Assembly: GCF_001855555.1 (NCBI RefSeq)
Contig: NZ_MKCT01000017.1
Span: forward strand, 124,001-188,000
Direction: 5' to 3'
DNA length: 64,000 nucleotides
Source: Chromobacterium sphagni
GTDB lineage: Bacteria; Pseudomonadota; Gammaproteobacteria; Burkholderiales; Chromobacteriaceae
Shown: positions 33,523 to 43,029 of the stretch, piece by piece
How the letters are laid out: every line of letters begins with the position of its first letter
How positions within the stretch are numbered: position 1 is the first letter of the stretch
Program-made: the position numbers and the translations under genes
The notes under the pieces: model-generated
Database searches by the model: none
What the model was told of the DNA's origin: nothing
What the model saw: only the letters and a program-made list of their open reading frames with translations

Positions 33523-35409
33523 ATGGACAAGATTCGTTGCGCGGAATGTGGCGTACGCTGGTTCCAGCGCTTCATCTGGATCGGCATCGCCATCAATATG
33601 GTGTTCGCCATCCCGGCGCTGTTCTGGCCGGACTATCTGAACAGCAGTTTCGGCCTGCCCAGCCAGGCGGTGTACCCGTGGCTGCAGAACGCCGGCATGC
33701 TGCTGGTGGGCGTCAGCCTGTTCTACGCGCCCGCCGGCATCAACGCCGCGCGCTATCCGGTGTATTCCTGGCTGTGCGTGCTGTCCCGGTTGATTGCGGT
33801 GGCGTTCTGGATTTACCTGATCCAGACCTCCGGCTATCCGGACGCCTTCCAGCCGCTGTTGTACACCGACGGCGCGATGTTCGTGATTCTGGGCGTCTTG
33901 CTGTACATCGGCCTGCCGGCGGAGCAGCGGCCGTGGCCATTGATCCTCGCCGGTCTGTGCGGCTTGTGGCGCTGCCTGGCCAAGTGCTTTGCCGGCGCCT
34001 GCCGCAAGATCGCCATCGTTGTGGTGCTGGTGTTGGCCTTCGTCGGCTACGAGACGTGGGCCAATCTGCTGCGCGAGGTGCCGCAGCCTGCGCTGCAGTC
34101 GGATGTCGAGCATTTCAAATACGCCGCCATCGGCCTGGGACAGGACGCCCGCATCCCTCTGTACGTGTTCGCGGTGCTGCCGCAGGTGTGCGCGCAGCGC
34201 ATGCCCAGGATGGGCAGCGGCTGGCAGACTTTCGGCTTCATCTACGAGGGCGGGCATGATTTGCCGATAGGCCTGGCCAAGCGCCAGATAGGCTATCCGT
34301 CGGTGGAGCCCAACTGCGCGCTGTGCCACACCGGCATGTATCGCAAGAGCGCCGACGACGTGCCGGTGCCGGTGCCCACCGCGCCGGCGGCGCTGCTGGA
34401 TCTGGAGTCGTTCCAGTGGTTCCTGTACGACTGCGCCGGCGATCCTGACTTCAAGGGCAAGGTAATGGACGCGATCGAGCGGCATTACGATCTGGGGCCG
34501 ATCGAGAAGTTGTTCTACCGCTTTCTGATCGTGCCGGCCACCCAGCAGGCCTTCCTCAAGCAGGAGAAGCAGTACGCCTGGCAGAAGCTGCGGCCGCTGC
34601 AGGGGCCGGGCCGCACCGATACCTTCAATCCGACCAAAATGGCGATCTTCGGCTTCCCGGATGACTCCACCATCGGCACGGTGGATCTGCCGCAGATCTG
34701 GAATCAGAAGCCGCGCGAATCGTTGTACCTGCACTGGGACGGCAACAACAACGACATCCATGAGCGCAACTACGCCGCGGCGATGGCGGTGGGGGCGACG
34801 CCGCAGTCGGTGCTGCCGGCCGAGTTCAAGCGCGTGACCGATTGGCTGCTGACGCACGAGCCGCCCAAGTGGCCGTTCGGCGGCCTCGACCAGGTGCGGG
34901 TGGCGCGCGGGCGGACGCTATGGGAGCAAAACTGCGCCAGTTGCCATGACTTCGGCAAGGTCGCCACCGGCCAGGTGACGGTGGGCCTGGACGAGCTGGG
35001 CACCGACCCGTACCGCGTCAATTCCTTCACCGTCGGCCTGGTGGACAAGTTCCACCAGTTCAGGAAAGCGCCGTTCGATTTCGGCGCTTACCGCAAGACG
35101 CAGAGCTACAGCAACACGCCGACCGACGGCATCTGGCTGCGCGCGCCGTATCTGCACAACGGCTCGGTGCCGACGCTATGGGACCTGCTGCAGCCGCCGG
35201 ACAAGCGGCCCAAGACGTTCTACCGCGGCTCCAGCGTGTTCGACACCCGCAATGTGGGCTTTGCCAGCGGCGGACCGGACGCCAGCGGGGGCGGCTACTT
35301 CAGGTTCGATACCCGTTTGCCGGGCAACCACAATACCGGCCACGCATACGGCATCCACTTGAGCGACGGCGAAAAGTGGGACCTGATCGAGTACATGAAG
35401 ACCCTGTAG
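33523..35409 (+). CDS. Membrane-fused di-heme c-type cytochrome (RoxA/cytochrome-peroxidase-like)
   Basis: A 628-residue protein. Residues 1-175 hold about five hydrophobic spans (starting after a CAECGV pair) and the rest is a periplasmic di-heme cytochrome: CALCH (C265-H269) and CASCH (C471-H475). The C-terminal segment RAPYLHNGSVPTLWDLL, then FYRGS, GNHNTGHAYG and LSDGEKWDLIEYMKTL, resembles RoxA rubber oxygenase and related MauG/cytochrome peroxidase proteins; that family normally has only a signal peptide, so the membrane fusion is unusual. AAGGA lies eight bases before the ATG. Role inferred: accepts electrons from the neighbouring oxidoreductase or oxidises a hydrophobic substrate. Confidence 0.82.
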   Translation: MDKIRCAECGVRWFQRFIWIGIAINMVFAIPALFWPDYLNSSFGLPSQAVYPWLQNAGMLLVGVSLFYAPAGINAARYPVYSWLCVLSRLIAVAFWIYLIQTSGYPDAFQPLLYTDGAMFVILGVLLYIGLPAEQRPWPLILAGLCGLWRCLAKCFAGACRKIAIVVVLVLAFVGYETWANLLREVPQPALQSDVEHFKYAAIGLGQDARIPLYVFAVLPQVCAQRMPRMGSGWQTFGFIYEGGHDLPIGLAKRQIGYPSVEPNCALCHTGMYRKSADDVPVPVPTAPAALLDLESFQWFLYDCAGDPDFKGKVMDAIERHYDLGPIEKLFYRFLIVPATQQAFLKQEKQYAWQKLRPLQGPGRTDTFNPTKMAIFGFPDDSTIGTVDLPQIWNQKPRESLYLHWDGNNNDIHERNYAAAMAVGATPQSVLPAEFKRVTDWLLTHEPPKWPFGGLDQVRVARGRTLWEQNCASCHDFGKVATGQVTVGLDELGTDPYRVNSFTVGLVDKFHQFRKAPFDFGAYRKTQSYSNTPTDGIWLRAPYLHNGSVPTLWDLLQPPDKRPKTFYRGSSVFDTRNVGFASGGPDASGGGYFRFDTRLPGNHNTGHAYGIHLSDGEKWDLIEYMKTL

Positions 35410-35440
35410 CGGGTTTGGAGAGCAGCATAGGAGGTGTGCG

Positions 35441-36628
35441 ATGAGCGTGTTTGACGACTGGAAGAGCCGGATCGAGAGCGATCTGGCCGATGCCGAGCAG
35501 AGCCTGCAGCAGAAGAAGCAGATGCTGGCGCGATTGCAGCAAGTGCACGATCAGGTGTGGGATGTGATCAACAGCGGCTCCACCTCCCCGGCCTGCATTC
35601 CGTGGGAGTTTGCCCATGGCCTGTCCATCCTGGAGGGCGTGCTGGACGGCAAGCCGCTTCCCACCACCGAGGCGGAGTTGCCCACGCGGGTGATGGACGA
35701 CGGCACGCTGCTGGGCTGCCGCAAGTGGGAGTTGCTGGACCCGCTATGGGGCGAGGCGCTGGTGGCGTGGTTCGAGCGCCTGCAGAACCGCGCCCCATGG
35801 GCGGCGACGCCGGCCCGTTTGGCCATTGCGAACCAGGTCAGCTTCAACATCGCCGGCGACTGGGGCAGCGGCGACTATATCGCCGGCAAGGTGGCGGCGG
35901 CGATGGCCGGGCAGCCGGCGGATTACACCATCCATCTGGGCGACGTCTATTACGCCGGCTCCAGCCCGGACGAGGCGCGCGATTTCTCCGGCTGGCCGGC
36001 GGGCGCGAGCGGCCAGTTTTCGCTCAACTCCAACCACGAGATGTACAACGGCGCGCTGGGCTACTACCAGGAGCTGGCGCAGCGCTTTCCCCTGCAGCAG
36101 GGCACCGGCTATTTCAGCCTGTACAACGCCAACTGGCTGATCGTGGGCCTGGACACCGCTTATTGGTCGGACAAGTACGCGCTGTACATGGACGGCGCGC
36201 TGGGCGACGAGCAGGCAGCCTGGCTGAAGCAGACGGCCGCCGGCTGGAAGGGCAGGATCATGCTACTGTCGCACCATGCGGGCTATTCGATGGACGGATC
36301 GGCGACGACCGCGCTCTACGACGAGGCGGTGGCGGCGCTGGGGCGCGTGCCGGACTACTGGTACTGGGGGCATCTGCACAATGTGATCTGCTACCAGCCG
36401 CGCAACGGCATGCTGGGACGCTGCATCGGCCACGGCGCCATTCCCTACGGCCCGGCCAGCGTTCTGAACGGCAAGCCGCAGGTGGCGTGGGCGGAAACGC
36501 GCTCGGCGGACGACAGCCAGTATCCGGAGCGGGTGTTGAACGGTTTCATCCGCCTGGAGCTGAATGGCAGCGTGCTGACGGAGACCTTGTACGACGAGAA
36601 CGGGCAGCGCCGCTGGCCGTCGCCCTGA
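35441..36628 (+). CDS. Calcineurin-like metallophosphoesterase
   Basis: A 395-residue phosphoesterase. The N-terminal ~120 residues are a coiled-coil-prone segment (DAEQSLQQKKQMLARLQQVHD) and a spacer. The catalytic core has GDWGSGD (D140), HLGDVYYAG, SNHEM, LLSHHAG and GHLHN; these give the two-metal Asp-His-Asn set. The usual GNHE is SNHE, which keeps Asn and His. No signal peptide is visible, so it is probably cytosolic. It starts 31 bases after the cytochrome gene, has GGAGG before the ATG, and is likely in the same operon. Substrate unknown. Confidence 0.87.
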   Translation: MSVFDDWKSRIESDLADAEQSLQQKKQMLARLQQVHDQVWDVINSGSTSPACIPWEFAHGLSILEGVLDGKPLPTTEAELPTRVMDDGTLLGCRKWELLDPLWGEALVAWFERLQNRAPWAATPARLAIANQVSFNIAGDWGSGDYIAGKVAAAMAGQPADYTIHLGDVYYAGSSPDEARDFSGWPAGASGQFSLNSNHEMYNGALGYYQELAQRFPLQQGTGYFSLYNANWLIVGLDTAYWSDKYALYMDGALGDEQAAWLKQTAAGWKGRIMLLSHHAGYSMDGSATTALYDEAVAALGRVPDYWYWGHLHNVICYQPRNGMLGRCIGHGAIPYGPASVLNGKPQVAWAETRSADDSQYPERVLNGFIRLELNGSVLTETLYDENGQRRWPSP

Positions 36629-36672
36629 CTCGGCGCGCAAGATCGAGCGGCAAGGGCCTGCGGCGATGCGGC

Positions 36673-37341
36673 TCAGCCCTTGCCCTCCAGCGCCTCGGCC
36701 GAGGTTTGCGCCAACTGGCTGTAATCCTGGCCGAATACCGCCACCATCTGCTTGAGCCGGCTGGTGTCGCGGGCGATCAGCGTTTTCAGCAGGCTTTCCA
36801 GGAAGTGGTAGGTGCTGTTCATCTGGCTCTTGCCGGCGCGCAGTATCGCGTACAGGCAGCGCTGGGTCAGCGGCAGCATGTCGTTCAGGGTATCGGTCAG
36901 GTAGCGGTTGTCGGCGTGGCGGTACAGCGCCGACAGGAACTCTATGCCGTGCTCGTAGAAGGCCTGCAGCTCGTCGCGGCGGTTGTCCTCCTCCAGCTGC
37001 GCCATCAGCTCGATGAAGCGCGCCAGGTCGTCGTTCTGCCAACAGGCGGCCAGGTTTTGCACCACGCGGTCCAGCAGCAGGAACCACAGGTCGAAGAAGT
37101 CGCGCACGTCGCGCGCGCTGATGCTGGCCACCACCGCGCCGCGCCGCGGGAAGATGTCCACCAGGTGGCGGCGCTGCAGGATAAGCAAGGCCTCGCGCAC
37201 CGAACCGCGGCTGACCTCCAGTTCGGCGGCGATGCGTAATTCCTGGATGCGTTCGCCCGGCTTCATGTCGCCCTGGATGATCTGTGTGCCTAAGTATTGA
37301 GCGATCTGCTCGGTCAGCAGGTCGTTGGCCTTGAAAGTCAT
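36673..37341 (-). CDS. GntR-family transcriptional regulator (FCD type)
   Basis: A 222-residue regulator. Winged helix-turn-helix at residues about 8-75: GDMKPGERIQELRIAAELEVSRGSVREALLILQRRHLVDIFPRRGAVVA is the GntR signature. The C-terminal ~140 residues are helical, with FFDLWFLLLDRVV and YEHGIEFLSALYRHADN, as in FCD/VanR effector domains. It faces the metallophosphoesterase gene tail to tail, so it could regulate the accessory cluster, but its own upstream region points the other way. Ligand unknown. Confidence 0.9.
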   Translation of the reverse strand: MTFKANDLLTEQIAQYLGTQIIQGDMKPGERIQELRIAAELEVSRGSVREALLILQRRHLVDIFPRRGAVVASISARDVRDFFDLWFLLLDRVVQNLAACWQNDDLARFIELMAQLEEDNRRDELQAFYEHGIEFLSALYRHADNRYLTDTLNDMLPLTQRCLYAILRAGKSQMNSTYHFLESLLKTLIARDTSRLKQMVAVFGQDYSQLAQTSAEALEGKG

Positions 37342-37660
37342 GAATCATCTCCGGAAAGCGGTTTTTTCGTTTTCATAAGTATTGTACGGCATGGCAATGC
37401 CGGATTGTCCGGCAATATTCTGTTGGTCAGCCGGTTTGTATCCAAAAGCAGCGGCCATGCTTGTCCGCGACACTGCCATGTCGCCGAGCGCGCATCACGC
37501 CGCCCAGCCTTGGGGCGGCCATGATATCAACCAGATGGTTAAAACGCATGTTTTGATGTTGTGTTGACCGGTAGGGCGGCTTTTTTCTGCCGTTGAGCAC
37601 GGTTTTGGCGAAAAAGACTGCCAGAGGGTGGAAAAAGCCAAGATCGGTGCGCGGGCAGGC
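37342..37660. other. Intergenic region upstream of the GntR gene
   Basis: No gene supported. The first part must contain the promoter of the GntR gene. Nothing else recognisable. Confidence 0.4.
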
Positions 37661-37688
37661 AAAAGGCCCGGCGGACGGCCGGGCCTTG
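37661..37688 (-). terminator. Terminator downstream of ubiG
   Basis: AAGGCCCGGC and GCCGGGCCTT pair over GGACG; the minus strand continues into TTTTGCC. Confidence 0.8.
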
Positions 37689-37710
37689 GGGGGGAGGGGC
37701 CGTCGGCGGC

Positions 37711-38412
37711 TCAGGCTGCCGGCAGGCGGGTGGCCATCAGGTAGTTGACGGCGGTGTCGTCGTTCAGCGAGTAGATGCGGGTGAGCGGGTTGTAGGCCAT
37801 GCCGCTCAGCGTGTGCAGCTCCAGCCCGGCGTGGCGAGTCATCCGGCCCAGCTCCGACGGCTTGATGAAGCGGGCGTATTCATGCGTGCCGCGCGGCAGC
37901 ATGTTGAGCACGTATTCCGCGCCCACCACCGCCAACAGATAGGCCTTGGCGTTGCGATTCAGCGTGGAGAAGAACACCCAGCCGCCGGGTTTCGCCAGCG
38001 CGGCGCAGGCGCGCACCACGCTTTGCGGATCGGGCACATGCTCCAGCATTTCCATGCAGGTGACCACGTCGAAGCTGGCCGGCATCTCGGCGGCCAGCTC
38101 CTCCACCGGCACGCAGCGGTAGTCGATGGGGACCCCGGACTCCAGGCTGTGCAGCTGCGCCACCTTCAACGACTTTTTCGCCAGGTCGATGCCGGTTACC
38201 TGGGCACCCTGCAAGGCCATGCTCTCGGCCAGGATGCCGCCGCCGCAGCCCACGTCCAGCACCTTCTTGCCGGCGATGGACGCGTGGCGGTCGATGAAGT
38301 CCAGCCGTAGCGGGTTGATCTCGTGCAGCGGCTTGAATTCGCTGTCCTTGTCCCACCACTTGTGCGCCAGCTGGCTGAATTTGTCGATTTCGAGTTCGTC
38401 TACATTGCTCAT
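37711..38412 (-). CDS. ubiG: Ubiquinone biosynthesis O-methyltransferase UbiG
   Basis: A 233-residue SAM-dependent methyltransferase for the two O-methylations in ubiquinone synthesis. [39 protein letters not shown] (SAM motif I, about 50-65), [11 protein letters not shown] and [15 protein letters not shown] are UbiG hallmarks. I chose the ATG at 38412 (homologues begin near this point) rather than 38454. It lies four bases after the mtaD stop, so the two are co-transcribed. Confidence 0.97.
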   Translation of the reverse strand: MSNVDELEIDKFSQLAHKWWDKDSEFKPLHEINPLRLDFIDRHASIAGKKVLDVGCGGGILAESMALQGAQVTGIDLAKKSLKVAQLHSLESGVPIDYRCVPVEELAAEMPASFDVVTCMEMLEHVPDPQSVVRACAALAKPGGWVFFSTLNRNAKAYLLAVVGAEYVLNMLPRGTHEYARFIKPSELGRMTRHAGLELHTLSGMAYNPLTRIYSLNDDTAVNYLMATRLPAA

Positions 38413-38416
38413 GGTG

Positions 38417-39736
38417 TCACTTCGCCAGGATGCGGTTGCGCCAGTCGTCGGCACGGGCTTTCAGGTTGGATTCGTCCAGTGTGGCCAGTTTGCGGCCGGC
38501 CATCAAGGCGCGGCCCTTGACCCAGACGTGGCTGACCTGCTCGCGGCCGGCGGCGTACACCACGTGCGAGATCGGGTCGAAGGCCGGGGCGGTTTCCAGC
38601 GCCGACAGGTCGATGGCGATCAGGTCGGCCTGCTTGCCCACCTTGACCGAGCCCACCTTGTCGGCGATGCCCAGCGCGCGCGCGCCGTTGAGGGTGGCCA
38701 TGCGGATGGCGGTGGCAGCCGGCACCGAGGTCGGATCCAGCGAGCCCACCTTGGCCAGGAGCGCGGCCAGGCGGGTTTCCGCCAGCATGTCCAGCTTGTT
38801 GTTGGAGGCGGCGCCGTCGGTGCCTATGCCCACCGCGATGCCGGCGGCCAGCATCTTGGGGATGGGGGCGATGCCGGAGGCCAGCTTCATATTGGAGGCC
38901 GGGTTGTGCGCCACCGATACGCCGTGCCTGGCTGCCAGTTCGATTTCGGCGTCGTTCAGGTGCACCATGTGGGCGGCGATCAGCCGCGGCGACAGCAGGC
39001 CCAGCTCCTTGAGGCGGGCCAGCGGACGCTGATGGTGCTCCTTGACGCTGTTGCTCACCTCGTCCGCGGTTTCGTGGATGTGGCAGTGGATCAGCATGTC
39101 TTCTTGCTCGGCCAGCGTCACAACCTTGCGGAAGGTATCGTCCGCTACAGTGTAGGGCGCGTGCGGGGCCAGGGTGAAGGTGACCAGCTCTTCGCCCAGG
39201 AACTGGCTGCGCTCGGCCAGGCTCTTGCTGATGTAGTCGTCGGCGTTGCTGGCGTAATTGGTCGGGAATTCCAGGATGGAACAGCCGACGAAGGTGCGCA
39301 TGCCGGAAGCCAGGCCGGCGCGCGCCATCGCGCCGTTGTAGAAGTACATGTCGTTGATGGTGGTGGTGCCGCCGCGGATCATTTCCGCCATCGCCAGCAG
39401 CGCGCCGTCGAAGACGAAGTCGTCGTGCACGTGTTTGCCTTCGGCCGGCCAGATGTGGTTGTTCAGCCAGTCATGCAGCACTTTGTCGTCGGCCAGGCCG
39501 CGCAGCAGCGTCATCGCCGAGTGGCCGTGCAGGTTGATCAGGCCCGGCATCAGCACGTGGTCGGGCAATTCCAGCCGTTCGTCGGCGTCCAAGGCCGCAG
39601 CCTGCGCCGCTGGAACTATTGCGGCAATCCTGCCATCCTTGATCGCGATTGCGTGGTTTTCCAGGATTTCGCCGTCAGCTTCCACTGTGATGATCCAGCG
39701 GGCGGAGATAATCTTTTCATAACGTGACTGCGGCAT
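38417..39736 (-). CDS. mtaD: 5-methylthioadenosine/S-adenosylhomocysteine deaminase
   Basis: A 439-residue amidohydrolase of the TRZ/ATZ-MtaD group, converting S-adenosylhomocysteine and methylthioadenosine to inosyl derivatives. Metal ligands: [18 protein letters not shown] (HxH), [19 protein letters not shown] and GTDGAASNN (Asp). [15 protein letters not shown] is also typical. Coupled with ubiG downstream: the deaminase would remove the S-adenosylhomocysteine that inhibits the methyltransferase. Confidence 0.94.
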   Translation of the reverse strand: MPQSRYEKIISARWIITVEADGEILENHAIAIKDGRIAAIVPAAQAAALDADERLELPDHVLMPGLINLHGHSAMTLLRGLADDKVLHDWLNNHIWPAEGKHVHDDFVFDGALLAMAEMIRGGTTTINDMYFYNGAMARAGLASGMRTFVGCSILEFPTNYASNADDYISKSLAERSQFLGEELVTFTLAPHAPYTVADDTFRKVVTLAEQEDMLIHCHIHETADEVSNSVKEHHQRPLARLKELGLLSPRLIAAHMVHLNDAEIELAARHGVSVAHNPASNMKLASGIAPIPKMLAAGIAVGIGTDGAASNNKLDMLAETRLAALLAKVGSLDPTSVPAATAIRMATLNGARALGIADKVGSVKVGKQADLIAIDLSALETAPAFDPISHVVYAAGREQVSHVWVKGRALMAGRKLATLDESNLKARADDWRNRILAK

Positions 39737-39993
39737 GGCTCATATCCTGAATGCGTGGTCAAAAAGTGTCGTGGATTTTAGGCCCAGCAGGCAGGCAAGG
39801 CAATGTGCTGCTTTGATTCCTTAATATTTTCCAGGAACATGCCGCGGATATGCTTGAAAATGACGGTGATGGATGACTGGTGAATATTCCGGCCAAAAGC
39901 CCGTCTTTGCCGGTGTATACTGCTGATTGCACAACCGAATTCAACTCAGGGCATTCGATCTCCGACTCTTCGGCGAACAAAGACTAGCGCGAC

Positions 39994-42804
39994 ATGGCTC
40001 AACAAGCAGACGATAAATCCACTGCCAGCTCTGGCCTGAATCTGAGGGATGTGTTTCTCATTGCCGTGATACTCGGCTTGCTGATTCCCGCCTCCATCAT
40101 CAGTTATCTCAGCTTCAACATCCAGAAGGACAATCTGACTACCCAGCTGGACACCGACCAGCGCCGTCTGCTCGACATTGTCGCGCTGGGCATGCAGGAG
40201 CCGTTGTGGAACCTCAGCCGCCAGGCCGGCAATCCGCTGATCTCGTCGGTGATGGAAGACCCGCGGGTGATTTCCATCCGGGTGACGGATACCCAGTCCA
40301 ACCAGGTGTTCCTGTCGGCGGTGCGCAGCGAGCGCCGCATCGGCAGCGTGTCCTATGTGGAAAAGCCGGTGATCTACCGCGGCGAGGCCATCGGCCAGGT
40401 GACGATGGAGTTCGATAACGAGAACCTGGCCATCGCGCTGAGCAACCAGGTGAAGAACATCCTGATGATCCTGGCGGCGCAGCTGGTGCTGTCCATCATG
40501 CTGATCATGAGCATTCTGCACTCGCGCTTCCTCAGCCCGATGCGGCTGTTGACCGAGCAGGCGCGGCTGCTGGCGGAACTGAGGCTGGATGCGCCGTTCG
40601 AGTGGTCGCGCCGCGACGAGCTGGGCCGGTTGGGCACCCACCTGGAGTGGACCCGCTCCGAGCTCAAGCGCCTGGTGGACGAATTGCGCGCCAAGACGCT
40701 GGCGCTGGAAGCGGACATCGCCCGCCGCCGCGAGGTGGAGGACGCGCTGCGCCGCTCGGAGAACAAGTACCGCGAACTGTTCTGGTCCAATCTCGACGGC
40801 ATCGTCATCAGCTCGCTGGACGGCCAGGTGATAGACGCCAACCCGGCCTTCCTCAACCTGATGTGCTACAGCCTGGACCAGCTCAAGCAGCAAAACTTCT
40901 GGAGCCTGGTGGCGGAGGAGAGCGAGGCGCTGGAGCGCTTCAACCTCGACAACAAGGTGCTGCGCTTCGGCTATTGCGACGAATTCGAGGCCACCTATCT
41001 CAACCGCTTCGACAACCAGGTGCCGGTCAGCGTGAAGACGGTGGCGATGCGCGACGCCTTCGGCCGCATCAACGCGGTGTGGCGCATGGTGCGCGACATC
41101 TCGGAAAAGCGCGCGGCCGAGGAGCGGGTACAACTGGCGGCCAAGGTGTTCGAGAACACCGTCGAAGGCATCATGATCACCGACGCCGACCGCCGCATCC
41201 GCAGCGTCAACCGCGCCTTCACCGAGATTACCGGCTACACCCAGCACGAGGTGCTGGGGCAGAAGACCAGCATCCTGTCCTCCGGCCGCCATGACCAGCC
41301 CTTCTACGACCAGATGTGGCAGGCCATCGCCGAATACGGCTCCTGGCAGGGAGAACTGTGGAACCGCCGCAAGAATGGCGAGGTGTACCCGGAATGGCTG
41401 GCGATCAACGCGGTGCGCAACAGCCTGGAGGAGATCACCCATTACGTGGCGATCTTCAGCGACCTGACCGAGCGCAAGGCGGCCGACGAGCGCATCCAGT
41501 TCCTGGCCCACTTCGACGTGCTCACCAGCCTGCCCAACCGCATGCACATGCAGGACCGGGTGGAGCTGGCCATCCACAACGCGGTGCGCGACGGCCAGCG
41601 GCTGGCGTTGCTGCTGCTGGACCTGGACCGCTTCAAGACCGTCAACGAATCCTTGGGCCACTCCGCCGGCGACACGCTGCTGCAGGTGGCGGCCGACCGC
41701 ATCCGCACGGTGCTGGGGCCGGGCGAGATGCTGGCGCGCCAGGGCGGCGACGAATTCATCGTGCTGCTGCCGCTGATTTCCGATCCGGGCGAGGCGGCGC
41801 TGGCGGCGGAGCGGGTGCGCGAGGTGTTCGCCAATCCGATCGAGCTGCACAACCACGTGATCACCATCACCCCGTCCATCGGCATCAGCGTCTACCCGGA
41901 CGACGGCCGCGATTACGAAACCCTGGTGCGCAACGCCGACGCGGCGATGTACCACGCCAAATCGTCCGGCCGCAACAGCTACAAGTTCTACACCGCCGAC
42001 CTCAACGCCCGCGCCCGCGAAATCCTGGCCATCGAGAGCCAGCTGCGCTTCGCGCTGGAGCGCGACGAGTTCGTGCTGCACTACCAGCCGCAGGTGGAGA
42101 TGCAAAGCGGCCGCATCATCGGCGCCGAGGCGCTGATACGCTGGAACCATCCGTCGCTGGGCTTGTTGGGGCCGGTGCGCTTCATCCAGGTGGCGGAGGA
42201 GCGCGGCTTCATCGTGCAGATAGGCAACTGGGTGATACGCGAGGCCACGCGCCAGCTGGTGGCCTGGCGCACCGCCGGCCTGCCGGAGCTGACGCTGGCG
42301 ATCAACCTGTCGGCGCTGCAGTTCCGCCAGCCGGACCTCGCCGAGCAGCTGCAGCACGCGCTGGCCTCCAGCGGCCTGCCGGGCCATGCGCTGGACATCG
42401 AGGTGACCGAGAGCATCATCATGGAAGACGCCCAGGCCACCATCCAGACCATAGACAATATGAAGAACATGGGGCTGAGGTTGTCTATCGACGATTTCGG
42501 CACCGGCTACTCCAGCCTGTCCTACCTCAAGCGCTTCAAAGCCGACAAGCTGAAGATCGACCGCTCCTTCGTGCGCGACATCCCGCAGGACGCCGACGAC
42601 AGCGCCATCGCCCGCGCCATCATCAATATGGCCAAGAACCTGAACATGCAGGTGGTGGCCGAAGGCGTGGAAACGATGGAGCAGTGGCAGTTTCTGGAGC
42701 AGGAGGGCTGCGACTTCGTCCAGGGTTACCTGATCGCCAAGCCGCTGGCCGCCGACGACTTCGCCGACCTGCTGACCCGCGACAGCCTGCTGCCGCAAAG
42801 CTGA
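39994..42804 (+). CDS. c-di-GMP signalling protein: membrane sensor, PAS-PAS-GGDEF-EAL
   Basis: A 936-residue protein. TM1 (about 20-42), periplasmic sensor (about 43-160), TM2 (about 163-182), HAMP-like linker, PAS (about 255-375) and PAS (about 378-500). GGDEF domain (about 505-665) with intact motif GGDEF at 584-588, and EAL domain (about 680-930) with EALIRW at E712, DDFGTGYSS and AEGVET. Both activities are possible on motifs; which dominates is unknown. Probably monocistronic, 257 bp from the divergent mtaD start. Confidence 0.95.
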   Translation: MAQQADDKSTASSGLNLRDVFLIAVILGLLIPASIISYLSFNIQKDNLTTQLDTDQRRLLDIVALGMQEPLWNLSRQAGNPLISSVMEDPRVISIRVTDTQSNQVFLSAVRSERRIGSVSYVEKPVIYRGEAIGQVTMEFDNENLAIALSNQVKNILMILAAQLVLSIMLIMSILHSRFLSPMRLLTEQARLLAELRLDAPFEWSRRDELGRLGTHLEWTRSELKRLVDELRAKTLALEADIARRREVEDALRRSENKYRELFWSNLDGIVISSLDGQVIDANPAFLNLMCYSLDQLKQQNFWSLVAEESEALERFNLDNKVLRFGYCDEFEATYLNRFDNQVPVSVKTVAMRDAFGRINAVWRMVRDISEKRAAEERVQLAAKVFENTVEGIMITDADRRIRSVNRAFTEITGYTQHEVLGQKTSILSSGRHDQPFYDQMWQAIAEYGSWQGELWNRRKNGEVYPEWLAINAVRNSLEEITHYVAIFSDLTERKAADERIQFLAHFDVLTSLPNRMHMQDRVELAIHNAVRDGQRLALLLLDLDRFKTVNESLGHSAGDTLLQVAADRIRTVLGPGEMLARQGGDEFIVLLPLISDPGEAALAAERVREVFANPIELHNHVITITPSIGISVYPDDGRDYETLVRNADAAMYHAKSSGRNSYKFYTADLNARAREILAIESQLRFALERDEFVLHYQPQVEMQSGRIIGAEALIRWNHPSLGLLGPVRFIQVAEERGFIVQIGNWVIREATRQLVAWRTAGLPELTLAINLSALQFRQPDLAEQLQHALASSGLPGHALDIEVTESIIMEDAQATIQTIDNMKNMGLRLSIDDFGTGYSSLSYLKRFKADKLKIDRSFVRDIPQDADDSAIARAIINMAKNLNMQVVAEGVETMEQWQFLEQEGCDFVQGYLIAKPLAADDFADLLTRDSLLPQS

Positions 42805-42828
42805 GCCTGCCCGCATCCTTTCCATTCC

Positions 42829-42867
42829 GGCCCGCGCGCCCCGCCCGCGGGCCTTGTCTTTGTCTTT
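42829..42867 (+). terminator. Terminator between the two c-di-GMP genes
   Basis: GGCCCGCG and CGCGGGCC pair, followed by TTGTCTTTGTCTTTT. Confidence 0.75.
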
Positions 42868-43029
42868 TAGGGAGATGGCTGCCGCCTGTCAAAATCTTGC
42901 AGCATTGCCCGGCCGACTTGCCATACTGATAAATATTTCATGGCGCCGGCCGCCGCCGTTCCGGGCGGGCAAGCCTTATTCCATCCCAAGCCTGCAGCAT
43001 CGGCCTGATGGACCTCGCAAGGGGACGCG

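Noticed and set aside
39946-42825. 959-residue minus-strand frame opposite the GGDEF-EAL gene
   Set aside because: Antisense shadow, His/Gln/Val-biased, no domain.
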